Shown: positions 27,124 through 36,330 of the stretch, piece by piece
How the letters are laid out: every line of letters begins with the position of its first letter
How positions within the stretch are numbered: position 1 is the first letter of the stretch
Source of the DNA: Poriferisodalis sp965198245
GTDB taxonomy: Bacteria > Actinomycetota > Acidimicrobiia > Acidimicrobiales > Poriferisodalaceae
Assembly (NCBI RefSeq): GCF_965198245.1
Contig: NZ_OZ240249.1
Coordinates: 3,596,001 to 3,660,000, forward strand
DNA: 64,000 nucleotides
Reading direction: 5' to 3'
Notes under the pieces: generated by a model
What the model saw: only the letters and a program-made list of their open reading frames with translations
The model's database searches: none
Told to the model about the DNA's origin: nothing
Program-made: the position numbers and the translations under genes

Positions 27124-28775
27124 TGCGGCGGTCGTTCAGGATACGCCGCTCCAATCCACAGCACGACTCCACCGTGGAAGATGCCTGTGCACAGCATCTC
27201 GCGGTCGATGTGTCGTACGCAAGTTGAGTATGGGCCGGTGCCGTCGTCAGAATCGGCGTACACGTTGCCGTCCGTATCCATCGACGGGCCATGCACGTCG
27301 AAAGCGACGCTTACCGAACTCCTCGCTACGTCATAGTCTTCGTGCGGCAGATACTGCACTTCAACGTACGATTCCGCGTCGGTGACAGGCCACAACTCCG
27401 ACGGAAGCCAAGTGCCGACGGCGAGCACACTTGCCGGGCCGACGTCGATGACGCGGCCGTGGCTGTCGACCACAGCACCGTAAGCCCGCAGGTCTTCAAC
27501 CGTCAGGCGCGCTATGTCATCGGCCAGGCTCGGGTGGGAATCCGGTGCAACCGGTCTGACGCCGTCCCAGCTGAAGACGCCGACCGAAACTGAGTACGGC
27601 TCGGCATCAGCCGTGACCTCGGGATAACGGCCGCGCAGGCGGTCAGCCAAGACACGCTGCGTCGAGGGCGCGACGTACAACATGTCCGGACGGCTGCCGT
27701 CGCCGAAAGCACGCGACGCATCGGCGTGCCACGACATGTCCGCGTCCATCGCGAACTGGATCAGCGAAGTGTCCGTCGGCCCGTCCCATCGGGGCATCTC
27801 GAATGGGGCGACCTCGCCCGGCTGCAGCGACAACGGCCAGACGAAGTCCCTACCATCGGCGCTGACCGCCACATCATAAGCCCACAGGCGCCGCGACATA
27901 TTCTGCACGAACCCCCGCAAGACCCCGTCGCGCACCGTCGCCGACTCGCGCACCACACGCACCTCATCGACCGGCGCATCCCACGGCGCGAACCGAATGC
28001 CGGAGAATTGATCCACTCCCCCCAAACTGTTCGCCAGCCCGAAACCGCGGGCGTTCGACAGCAGCCCCTCGCTCTCGCTCACAACGCGCTCAGCCTCCGA
28101 CCGGCGCGCATCGAGCCACATCTCAGCCATCCGACGCGTCGCGAACACCTCGCTGTCGTGGCCCCACGGCCCCCCGAAGTAGGCGCTGAAACGCTTCTCG
28201 GCGTTGCTGTCGTTGCTGCAGCTCGGGTGATACTTCAAACCGCGGTCGTCAGGGCCGAATACGTAAATGCGCGAGTGGTAGTCGCCGCCGGTGACATTGC
28301 CGTGCTCGTCGAGCTCCCAACAGCCGTCGAAGATTCGAGACCACACCTGCATATCGCCGAATCTGCCGGAGGGCGCACGCAAGACCTGCCACAGCGGCCC
28401 CGGCCAGTCCCCGGGGCCCAACGCTGCTTGCAACCCCGTCGGGGGCGCTCCTGCTCCCAGCAGCATGTCCGCTGTCCCGAACGGGCCTACTGCGTCCCCG
28501 CTCCGGGACGGTGCCGCCGCCACCGGATCGTCAGTCTCGGAGGTGCCGCTGGCTGCCGCATCGCCGCTCGCAGGCACAGCATCGCTCCCGTCGCCCATGC
28601 CCAGCACGCCGCCGGCCGCAACCGCCGTCGTCGCCGCAGCTCCGACAGGCACCGTCTGCGGCGGCGCGGTCTCTGCCGGGGGGGTGCCCGGTGAGGCGGC
28701 GCACCCCGCAGCGGCCAGCGCTGCGCACAGCCACGCTGCACTTCGCCGCCGGCCGCGGTCCCGTTGCCCGCTCAT
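27120..28775 (-). CDS. Family A lipoprotein (A5)
   Basis: 551 residues from ATG 28775, which overlaps the B4 stop as ATGA. A longer frame to 28835 lacks support. The lipobox is ALAAAGC. The order of elements matches A3: VGPFGTADMLLGAGAPPTGL, GDWPGPLW, RIFDGCWELDEHGNVTGGDY, VDEVRVVRESATVRDGVLRG, MSRRLWAYDVAV, WPLSLQPGEVAPFEMPRWDG, EDLRAYGAVVDSHGRVIDVG, and the terminal GGVVLWIGAAYPERPPH. The asparagine in NWSR is replaced (NMSR). B3 starts at its stop codon. Confidence 0.74.
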   Translation of the reverse strand: MSGQRDRGRRRSAAWLCAALAAAGCAASPGTPPAETAPPQTVPVGAAATTAVAAGGVLGMGDGSDAVPASGDAAASGTSETDDPVAAAPSRSGDAVGPFGTADMLLGAGAPPTGLQAALGPGDWPGPLWQVLRAPSGRFGDMQVWSRIFDGCWELDEHGNVTGGDYHSRIYVFGPDDRGLKYHPSCSNDSNAEKRFSAYFGGPWGHDSEVFATRRMAEMWLDARRSEAERVVSESEGLLSNARGFGLANSLGGVDQFSGIRFAPWDAPVDEVRVVRESATVRDGVLRGFVQNMSRRLWAYDVAVSADGRDFVWPLSLQPGEVAPFEMPRWDGPTDTSLIQFAMDADMSWHADASRAFGDGSRPDMLYVAPSTQRVLADRLRGRYPEVTADAEPYSVSVGVFSWDGVRPVAPDSHPSLADDIARLTVEDLRAYGAVVDSHGRVIDVGPASVLAVGTWLPSELWPVTDAESYVEVQYLPHEDYDVARSSVSVAFDVHGPSMDTDGNVYADSDDGTGPYSTCVRHIDREMLCTGIFHGGVVLWIGAAYPERPPH

Positions 28776-30895
28776 GGCGCCTTGATGCCCACCAGCACAG
28801 CAAAGTCCTCCGCGTTGACACTCACCCATTTGCATGACGACGGCGACGCTTCAGCACGAACCCAGCCCGCATCGTCGCAGAGCCAGACCTGCAGAGTGAA
28901 CTCGACCGTGTCGCCGCCGATCGTCCGGTGAAACGTCATCGTGGGCCAGTCGTCATCTACCTTGCGTGCTCGCCCCCCGACAGGCACCGCCTTCATCCGG
29001 GTCGAATCGACCGGATCAGCACCATCGCTTACGAGCCAGAGCACCGGCCCCGGAAACACCGCGAACCGCTGCGCTGCACCGGTGAGCGAACTGGTGAACG
29101 ACATGAACGGCGCAGCAAGAGGACTCTGTTCTGTACCGCTGCGATTCGGGGGCACATCACCGGTGGGGTTCAGATCATGCATGCGCCCCTCAGGACGCGA
29201 CGTGTCATACAAAAAACAGTCAAAGCTCAGCGGCAACGAGCCGTCAGCGTCGCCGTCGTCCCATCGGCAGCGATGGGCGCTCACGCCTCCAGACGTGCTG
29301 TACCGACCCTCGTCTTGGCCGATGGTCACGTACAGGTCATCGGTGCCGTCCAAATACAGCTCCTCATACTGCTCGCTGATGCACAGCCCCGTCCCGCACG
29401 CCCCCCACTTGTTTCTCATCTTGACCCCGACCCTGCGGACACCCTGCTCGTCATCGGCGCCCTCGCAGTATTCGTCGGAGAACAGCTTCGCCATCGCCTC
29501 GCCGGCCGTATCGCCGAAATCGGCGTCGTCTCCGTCATCATCCAAGGGCCCTGTGCCGGTGTCGGCGCGCTGGCCGTGGTTCAGCGTGCCCCACTCGCTG
29601 AAGTCGTCGATCTGCCACCAACCGACCCCGGCATGGAAGAACGCACGCGCAGGCCCATCAGCGGGATCGTTGTTGGAGTACAGACGCCGGTTCTCATCAC
29701 GACGCTCTTGGCTCAGGAACCTGTTTGTGTAGCTGTCCGCGCGTCCCAGCGTCATCGGGGACCGAGCAGGCGACACAGCAATACGCCCGTTCGCTCTGTG
29801 CGGAATCTCGCGATAGCCGATCGACAGCATGAACGCCGCGAGCTTGTTCGTGGTGAGCCCGCACTGCAGCCGGTCGCTGCGCGCGGCGATGACTGCTGCG
29901 GCCGACGCGCGTATCCCGTTGAGCGTGCCAGGGGTGACCTCATAGCGGTCCACAGCGGGGGCGGGGTCGCTTAGTCCCTGGGTAACGCACAGCACCCCAT
30001 TGCGTGTGCTGGTGACCTTGTTGTGCTCGCTGAGCGGATCCGCAGCCCCGCAGTCCGCGTCGAGGGTGATGTCGAGCAGCCGGGTGCGGTTGCTGTTGTC
30101 GCTTTGTATGCGGATGGTGATGTCTCGGTGGTTGTGGGCGAGGCGCGGTGTGAAGGTGACGGTGGCGGTGCCGGCGTTCGCGTTGATTGCGGGTCGGAGT
30201 TCCTCGTTGGCAGCGGCGCGCACGGCGATGTGGGCGTCTGGGGGCCAGTAGCGGAAGGTGACGGTCTCGGCGGCGCCCACGGTGGCGGTGTGGGATTCGG
30301 CGAGGCCGGCGGCGGTGACTTCGGCGGTGAGGGTGTAGCTGCCGGTATCGCCGATCCCGTACGTGGTCGCCTCCGCGACATAGTCGCCTGCGGGCAGCAG
30401 CCGCGGCCCGACGCGGCTGTCGTAGCGGTACCCGTTGGGGTCGCGGGCGTCGTCGTTGCGGATCGGCCGGTCCAGGCTGTCTCCTGAGAGCACCAGGTAG
30501 GTGTCCAGCCTGGGTTTCTCCGCAGGGTCCGATCGCAGGTCGACGGTGACCCATCCGGGCGCGTCGAGGGTGAAGGTGTGCCGGCGGGCGTAGTAGGTGC
30601 TCGAGCTCCGCGAGCGCAAGCTCGACGTGCACTCGGTGTCGTTGGTGATCGAGCCGGTGTGGGAATCGGCGCCGGGCTCGCCGGGGCTCAACGCGGTGCT
30701 GCACCGGTCGGCAGGCTCGGGCGCGGGGCACGACCCGCCCCCAGAGCCCGGCGGCCCCGACGTGGCGCTGCGCGTCGAGACACGGCCCGAAGCGCTGTCC
30801 TCTGAGGGACACGCCAGCGGGTGAGCGGGCCAAGGCCTGCCGGTGCGAGGTCGGCCGCGGTGCTCACTGTTTGGCGCGTTCGGGATGCGCGGCAC
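28772..30895 (-). CDS. Family B orphan cassette (B4)
   Basis: It begins in the +1 frame inside the A6 3' end, with GTG 30895 as the likely start, followed by about 25 non-conserved residues to ACPSED. From ATRSATSGPPG-like sequence onward it matches the middle of full-length B5: SITNDTECTSSL, a PPC module (ARRHTFTLDAPGWVTVDL, DTYLVLSGDSLDRPIRNDDA), and NANAGTATVTFTPRL. A 727-bp block (30051-30777) is nearly identical to 33635-34361. The C-terminal domain has NKLAAFMLSIGYREI, SPMTLGRADS, HAGVGWWQIDD, TLNHGQRADTG and SPLAAPFMSFTSS. The histidine of HPGVG is kept but Pro is Ala. No signal peptide. About 707 residues. Confidence 0.72.
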   Translation of the reverse strand: MPRIPNAPNSEHRGRPRTGRPWPAHPLACPSEDSASGRVSTRSATSGPPGSGGGSCPAPEPADRCSTALSPGEPGADSHTGSITNDTECTSSLRSRSSSTYYARRHTFTLDAPGWVTVDLRSDPAEKPRLDTYLVLSGDSLDRPIRNDDARDPNGYRYDSRVGPRLLPAGDYVAEATTYGIGDTGSYTLTAEVTAAGLAESHTATVGAAETVTFRYWPPDAHIAVRAAANEELRPAINANAGTATVTFTPRLAHNHRDITIRIQSDNSNRTRLLDITLDADCGAADPLSEHNKVTSTRNGVLCVTQGLSDPAPAVDRYEVTPGTLNGIRASAAAVIAARSDRLQCGLTTNKLAAFMLSIGYREIPHRANGRIAVSPARSPMTLGRADSYTNRFLSQERRDENRRLYSNNDPADGPARAFFHAGVGWWQIDDFSEWGTLNHGQRADTGTGPLDDDGDDADFGDTAGEAMAKLFSDEYCEGADDEQGVRRVGVKMRNKWGACGTGLCISEQYEELYLDGTDDLYVTIGQDEGRYSTSGGVSAHRCRWDDGDADGSLPLSFDCFLYDTSRPEGRMHDLNPTGDVPPNRSGTEQSPLAAPFMSFTSSLTGAAQRFAVFPGPVLWLVSDGADPVDSTRMKAVPVGGRARKVDDDWPTMTFHRTIGGDTVEFTLQVWLCDDAGWVRAEASPSSCKWVSVNAEDFAVLVGIKAP

Positions 30896-32420
30896 CGATC
30901 CAGGTGATGAACCCGCCACAGACCAGCTCCACGCGCGGTCCGTTCCGCTCGTCGATTTCATCGATGAAATATGCCGTTGCGCGGTATTCGATGCCGGGCG
31001 CGCCGCATTCGTCTCCGATCCGCACGGCGCTGTGGATGTCGAACAGCACCACCACGATGGCGGCGAGTTGGGACCCAGGACGGGGTGCCGCCAGCGGGTG
31101 CGGCAGGTGCGTGATTTCCTCGAACCGCACTACTGCGCCTCTGCCGTCGGTATCAGCCGCGCCCACGGCCGGCGCGGGGCCCACATCGACAATGCGCCCC
31201 CGGCTGTCGAACACTGCCCCATAACCGCGCAGATCGCCAATGGCGAAGACCCCGTAGACGTCGTGCAGGCTCAGATGCGAATTGGAACGCCCTAGGGAAA
31301 TCGAAGGCAACTCCACGGACCCGGCCGACACCGAACCCCGTGGAACATCGCCGGTAACGTGCGCATAGCGATCCCGCGCCCCATCAGGCAACAACCGACG
31401 CCTCAGCTCGCCGACCTCGAGCGCCAGTGGAATCTCAAATCTGTCCCTGAACGCCCGCGACGGGTCCGTGTGCCATGACATCTCGGCGTCGACGGTGAAC
31501 TGGATCTGTTCGGGATCGGTGGGTCCGTCCCAGCCTGTGATCTCGAAGGGTGCGACCTCGCCGGGCTGAACCGACAACGGCCACTCGAATGCCTGCTCCC
31601 CGGCGGACACGGTCACCTCATACGCCCACAGGCGCCGTGACCAGTTGCGCACCAGACCGCGCAGCACACTGCCCGACACCGCAACCGTGTCGGGCAGCAC
31701 CTGGACCTCATCAACCGGCACGTCGAAGGGCGCGTACATGATCCCGAATGGCGAATGGCTGCTCTTGACGCCGAACGGGGACGTGTCGGTCGGCAGCGTC
31801 GTCCTGCGGGCCGTGTCGTCCTGCTGCCGCGCGATCCACTGCTCTGCCCGTGCGCGCGTCGCGAAGTACCTCCAGTTGCGGCTCGACGTCCCATAGGTCA
31901 CCTCGAAGCGATGCAACGACATACAGCGCTCCAAGCGATCCGCCAACCATGGATTCAGCCAAAACGCAGTTCCCGCTGCCTCGGCTTTCGCCAACAAGTC
32001 CGGGAGATCGCACGTATCGCGCACCGCATACTCAGCACCCGGCGCGGTGCCTCCAAAGCTCAGCAGCGTCCCAGGGATGTCACCGGCCCCCAAGGAGCGT
32101 TGCAGGCCGGTGGTGGGGGGTCCAGCGCCGATCCACAGATCCGGACGGCCGAACGGTCCGGTGGCGTCAGCGGTGCGCGACGGCATCGGCGGTGACGGCG
32201 GGTGCGGATCGGCTGCTGGGCCCGCTGTGTCCTGCGGTGGGGTTTGCCCGTTGTCACCAAGCGCGGCACCAGCCGAAGCAGTCACCGTCGGGGGCGAGGC
32301 CGAGCCGGAATCCTCAGGCTGGGTGCTCGGCGCACCGGTGCATGCCGCTGCGAGCAACGCCGTACCCAGCACGACTGCTAACCCGGCGACGCAGCGCACT
32401 CCGGGGCGTTCAGGATCCAT
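30864..32420 (-). CDS. Family A lipoprotein (A6), directly after full-length B5
   Basis: 518 residues from ATG 32420, overlapping the B5 stop by 11 nt. The lipobox is TALLAAAC. Conserved pieces: TGPFGRPDLWIGAGPPTTGL, QRSLGAGDIPGTLL, VDEVQVLPDTVAVSGSVLRG, NWSRRLWAYEVTV, FEWPLSVQPGEVAPFEITGW, DLRGYGAVFDSRGRIVDVG, and the terminal GGFITWIGAAHPERAKQ. It is the A partner of the only complete secreted B protein that has the shared C-terminal domain. The overlap suggests matched synthesis. A surface-anchored immunity or partner role is inference. Confidence 0.75.
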   Translation of the reverse strand: MDPERPGVRCVAGLAVVLGTALLAAACTGAPSTQPEDSGSASPPTVTASAGAALGDNGQTPPQDTAGPAADPHPPSPPMPSRTADATGPFGRPDLWIGAGPPTTGLQRSLGAGDIPGTLLSFGGTAPGAEYAVRDTCDLPDLLAKAEAAGTAFWLNPWLADRLERCMSLHRFEVTYGTSSRNWRYFATRARAEQWIARQQDDTARRTTLPTDTSPFGVKSSHSPFGIMYAPFDVPVDEVQVLPDTVAVSGSVLRGLVRNWSRRLWAYEVTVSAGEQAFEWPLSVQPGEVAPFEITGWDGPTDPEQIQFTVDAEMSWHTDPSRAFRDRFEIPLALEVGELRRRLLPDGARDRYAHVTGDVPRGSVSAGSVELPSISLGRSNSHLSLHDVYGVFAIGDLRGYGAVFDSRGRIVDVGPAPAVGAADTDGRGAVVRFEEITHLPHPLAAPRPGSQLAAIVVVLFDIHSAVRIGDECGAPGIEYRATAYFIDEIDERNGPRVELVCGGFITWIGAAHPERAKQ

Positions 32421-35400
32421 CGAAGCCCAGCCGATCCGCGAGGCGCGTGCCGTTCGCGCTCAGCCACTCACAGGTTCTGCTGTCGCCGTTTGCGAGCATC
32501 CAGCCCGCGTTGTCGCAGATCTCGACTTGCAGCACCGAGTCGTCGGTCTCAACCGTGGAAGTGCTCAGCCGGTCGTAGTCCCCGCTGGACCACAGCCCCG
32601 GCCCTGCTTTCTCCTCGTCGCGCACGTCCGCTCCTTCGGGGACCGCCTTGATCCACGTCGCGAATGAACCGGTTGTCGTGTGGCCGGCGGGCTTGAGCGC
32701 GGTCGTGACCGGTCCGGGGAACACCGTCATGCGCTTCTCGTCATAAGTGAACGCCACGAACGGCGCCGCGAGCGGGCTCTGGCCGGTGTCATAGCCCCAT
32801 CGGTCCGTGTCGGCCATGTTGCCCTCAGGGCGCTCGGTGTCATAGACGAAGCAGTCGAACACAGTGGTCCACGCGTCGTGCCAACGGCACCGATGCGCGC
32901 TCACACCCCCATCGGTGCTGTACTCCCCTCTGTTGCGCGCTGGTGTGACATGCAGATCGTCGAAACCGTCTGCATAAGTGAGATACAGCCTGTTGTATGT
33001 CCTCAGGCACTGCCCCGCAGCGCACGCGCCCCAGCCCGAGCTGTGCGCGATGCGTTTCCCGACCGCCGTGGTTCCGGTTACGCCGCCCCAGCCGCCGCAG
33101 TACGCGTCGGCGAAATCGTCCGCGATCACCTCCGCGCCGGTGTCATCGGGGTCCAGATCTCTCCCTTCGGCATTTCTCGGCCCGATGCTGGTGTCGGCGC
33201 GTTGGCCGTGGTTGAGGGTTCTCCACGCCCCGCCGGCGTCGTCGAGCTGCCACCAGCCCACCCCGGGATGGAAATATGCCCGTCGCGGCTCCGCGGTGAC
33301 GCTGTCGTTCACGTAGTTGTAGAGGTTGTCGGTACGCAGCCCGTGAGTATCCGCGCGGCCGAGCGTCATCGGCGACGGCGCCGCCGAGCCAGCGGTGCCC
33401 GAGCCGATCTCGTGATACCCGATCGACAGCATGAACGCAGCCAGCTTGTTCACGCTCAGCCCGCATGTGTCGCGGTCGCTGCGCGCTGCCAAGACGGCTT
33501 CGGCGGATGCCAGGACCCCGTTGAGGGTGCCGGGGGTCACCCGATACTGCGCTCGGCTCAGCGGCGAGCCTTGGTTCGCCGTGCTGCTGATGCACAGCAC
33601 CGTGTTGTTCACGCTCGGGGATTCTCCCGTCCCGCAGTCCGCGTCGAGGGTGATGTCGAGCAGCCGGGTGCGGTTGCTGTTGTCGCTTTGTATGCGGATG
33701 GTGATGTCTCGGTGGTTGTGGGCGAGGCGCGGTGTGAAGGTGACGGTGGCGGTGCCGGCGTTCGCGTTGATTGCGGGTCGGAGTTCCTCGTTGGCAGCGG
33801 CGCGCACGGCGATGTGGGCGTCTGGGGGCCAGTAGCGGAAGGTGACGGTCTCGGCGGCGCCCACGGTGGCGGTGTGGGATTCGGCGAGGCCGGCGGCGGT
33901 GACTTCGGCGGTGAGGGTGTAGCTGCCGGTATCGCCGATCCCGTACGTGGTCGCCTCCGCGACATAGTCGCCTGCGGGCAGCAGCCGCGGCCCGACGCGG
34001 CTGTCGTAGCGGTACCCGTTGGGGTCGCGGGCGTCGTCGTTGCGGATCGGCCGGTCCAGGCTGTCTCCTGAGAGCACCAGGTAGGTGTCCAGCCTGGGTT
34101 TCTCCGCAGGGTCCGATCGCAGGTCGACGGTGACCCATCCGGGCGCGTCGAGGGTGAAGGTGTGCCGGCGGGCGTAGTAGGTGCTCGAGCTCGACGGGCG
34201 CAAGCTCGACGTGCACTCGGTGTCGTTGGTGATCGAGCCGGTGTGGGAATCGGCGCCGGGCTCGCCGGGGCTCAACGCGGTGCTGCACCGGTCGGCAGGC
34301 TCGGGCGCGGGGCACGACCCGCCCCCAGAGCCCGGCGGCCCCGACGTGGCGCTGCGCGTCGTCGCGCCGCCGGAGGCGCCGCCGCTGGGACACGCCGGCG
34401 CGGCGGCGGGCGGCGTGGTGGCGGGCGGCGTGGCGGCGGGCGGCGTGGTGCCTGTGTCTGTGGTGTCGGTGTTTGTGGGTGCGGGGTGGGCGGTGAATCG
34501 TGTGGCGGCGAGGTCGCGGTTGGTGCGGTGGTCACAGATGACGATGACCCATACGGCGGTGCCGGCGGCCACGTCGAGGGTGACGGTGCGCGACGCGCCT
34601 GTGGCGGGTGCGACCTGGGGGGTGCCTGGGGTGGCTTGGGCGCTGCATCGCGCTGCGGCGGGGGTGACACCGAACGTGTCGGCGACTTCGGCGCTGGTCG
34701 CGTCTGTGTCGGGGGTCGCAGAAGCGTGGTCGAGGCCGTCGATCTCGACGTCGGGGACGGGCGCGGCGTCGGCGGTGAACCGGGCGTCGGCGGTGGCGGT
34801 GCTGGTGCTTGTCGTGCAGGTGACCGTGACCGTCACGGTGGTGCCCGCGGCCACGGTGTGGGTCACGGTGCGCGATGTGCCTGCGGCGGGTGCGATCGCG
34901 GCGCCGTGGGGCGTCGCGGTGCACGTCGCGTCGGCGGGGGCGACACTGAACGTGTCGGACGCCTCGGCGGTGGCGGCGCCCGCGGCGGGGGTCGCCGACG
35001 CGTCGGCGAGGCCGCTGATGACCACATCTGGGGGCGGGTCGGGGGCGTCTGCGATGGTGAGGGTCATGGTGAACGCGCCGTCCTGGCGGGGCGCCGCGGT
35101 GGTCGCCTCGACGGTGTAGCCGGCTGCGGCGAGGCTGACCGCTGACAGCAGCGCGTCGCCGCTGTGGGCGCCTGAGTTGTCGTCGTGGCGCGACAAGCTG
35201 CGGTCCGCGTTGGTGAGGTACACATAGGCGTCGGTGGACGAGGTCACCCCCGCCGTCGCGGTCGCCGCGCCGGCGACAGAGAACGTGTACCGCACCGCCC
35301 GGTAGGGCACCTGCGCGGAGCCCCGGTTGTCCGAGGTGCACCCCGCGGCCCATGTCCCGCTGCGGGTCACCGTGCCCGCCCCCAGCGCCCCCAGCGCCAC

Positions 35401-36180
35401 CGAGCACCCCCCGCCGCCGCCGTCTGCGTCTGCGTCGTCGGGGCACGGGTTGGCCTCGTGGGTGCCGTCGTCGCGGTGGGTGCGGCAGTCGCCGTTCGCG
35501 GCGGTGTGGTCGGGATGGCACCACGAGCCGCTGTAGGTGTGCTCGTGGCGTCCCGACACGCACGCGTCGTCGTCATCGTCGTCGTCTGCGCTGTCGTCGG
35601 GGCACGGGTTGGCCTCGTGGGTGCCGTCGTCGCGGTGGGTGCGGCAGTCGCCGTTCGCGGCGGTGTGATCGGGATGGCACCACGAGCCGCTGTAGGTGTG
35701 GCGGTGACGGTCCGACACGCACGCGTCGCTGCCGCTGCTGGCGCCGCCGCAGCTTCGCGCGCGGGTGTAGCGGTCGTGGTAGTAGTGGTCGCCGTCGCCG
35801 CAATGGCTGCGATCGGCGTGATTCGCGTGCCAGTAGCCGTGCGGCGCAGAATGCTGCCCGCTGCGGTCGATCGGGGTCAGGCTCTCAGGATCGGGCGCCG
35901 ACCCCCCATTCGACGGCGGCGCCGTCGTCGGCGTCGTCGGCGTCGTGGACCGCACCCCGCAGAAATGGCCGTGGCCGCTGTTCGCGCCCTCCGCCTCGCC
36001 GTAGCTGAACGCACCCGACCCGTAGCGATCCACGCAGTCATGGGCCTGCGCCGACGATCCCCCCAACACGCCCTCCGCCAGCCACCACGCCCCCACCAGC
36101 ACACCCCCGGCCAGCACAAGACGCACCCACAGCCGCCACCCCTCGCCCCGCCGCGGCGCCCCCGACCCCGACACACCCAT
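32410..36180 (-). CDS. Full-length family B secreted modular protein (B5)
   Basis: 1,256 residues from ATG 36180 (GTG 36186 is alternative; no strong ribosome binding site). A signal peptide ends near residue 46 (SSAQA). Residues 155-250 hold two copies of a His/Cys-rich, acidic unit (HTYSGSWCHPDHTAANGDC, then CRTHRDDGTHEANPCPDD). A PPC-like module follows (about 262-378), then Ig-like modules with Cys pairs (385-565), a Thr/Pro linker, a second PPC module (655-765), and the C-terminal domain (about 860-1256): NKLAAFMLSIGYHEI, SPMTLGRADT, HPGVGWWQLDD, LNHGQRADT, SPLAAPFVAFTYDEKR, CEWLSANGT. The Glu of motif 1 with the GxGWWQL motif recalls lysozyme-like transglycosylases, but the spacing differs and this is inference. 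Its N-terminal half is duplicated in B6. Confidence 0.78.
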   Translation of the reverse strand: MGVSGSGAPRRGEGWRLWVRLVLAGGVLVGAWWLAEGVLGGSSAQAHDCVDRYGSGAFSYGEAEGANSGHGHFCGVRSTTPTTPTTAPPSNGGSAPDPESLTPIDRSGQHSAPHGYWHANHADRSHCGDGDHYYHDRYTRARSCGGASSGSDACVSDRHRHTYSGSWCHPDHTAANGDCRTHRDDGTHEANPCPDDSADDDDDDDACVSGRHEHTYSGSWCHPDHTAANGDCRTHRDDGTHEANPCPDDADADGGGGGCSVALGALGAGTVTRSGTWAAGCTSDNRGSAQVPYRAVRYTFSVAGAATATAGVTSSTDAYVYLTNADRSLSRHDDNSGAHSGDALLSAVSLAAAGYTVEATTAAPRQDGAFTMTLTIADAPDPPPDVVISGLADASATPAAGAATAEASDTFSVAPADATCTATPHGAAIAPAAGTSRTVTHTVAAGTTVTVTVTCTTSTSTATADARFTADAAPVPDVEIDGLDHASATPDTDATSAEVADTFGVTPAAARCSAQATPGTPQVAPATGASRTVTLDVAAGTAVWVIVICDHRTNRDLAATRFTAHPAPTNTDTTDTGTTPPAATPPATTPPAAAPACPSGGASGGATTRSATSGPPGSGGGSCPAPEPADRCSTALSPGEPGADSHTGSITNDTECTSSLRPSSSSTYYARRHTFTLDAPGWVTVDLRSDPAEKPRLDTYLVLSGDSLDRPIRNDDARDPNGYRYDSRVGPRLLPAGDYVAEATTYGIGDTGSYTLTAEVTAAGLAESHTATVGAAETVTFRYWPPDAHIAVRAAANEELRPAINANAGTATVTFTPRLAHNHRDITIRIQSDNSNRTRLLDITLDADCGTGESPSVNNTVLCISSTANQGSPLSRAQYRVTPGTLNGVLASAEAVLAARSDRDTCGLSVNKLAAFMLSIGYHEIGSGTAGSAAPSPMTLGRADTHGLRTDNLYNYVNDSVTAEPRRAYFHPGVGWWQLDDAGGAWRTLNHGQRADTSIGPRNAEGRDLDPDDTGAEVIADDFADAYCGGWGGVTGTTAVGKRIAHSSGWGACAAGQCLRTYNRLYLTYADGFDDLHVTPARNRGEYSTDGGVSAHRCRWHDAWTTVFDCFVYDTERPEGNMADTDRWGYDTGQSPLAAPFVAFTYDEKRMTVFPGPVTTALKPAGHTTTGSFATWIKAVPEGADVRDEEKAGPGLWSSGDYDRLSTSTVETDDSVLQVEICDNAGWMLANGDSRTCEWLSANGTRLADRLGFDGS

Positions 36181-36186
36181 GAGCAC

Positions 36187-36330
36187 AGCACATCAGACAA
36201 TGAGACACACTGCAACACAGACCCCCGAGCCCAGGGCTGCGACTGCACGTGCTCGCCACCCCCGCAGAACTTCCGGCCGCGTTCGCGCTCATTCGTCGCA
36301 TACGACCACCAACCCCTTGGAACCAACCAT
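36187..36330 (-). promoter_or_regulatory. Leader region between lysA copy 1 and B5
   Basis: This 144-bp gap lies between the lysA stop and the B5 start, both on the minus strand. It is conserved base for base in front of B6 (44529-44672), so it moved with the duplication. No clear -35/-10 pair, hairpin or strong ribosome binding site could be identified. B may be transcribed from here or by readthrough from lysA. Confidence 0.35.
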
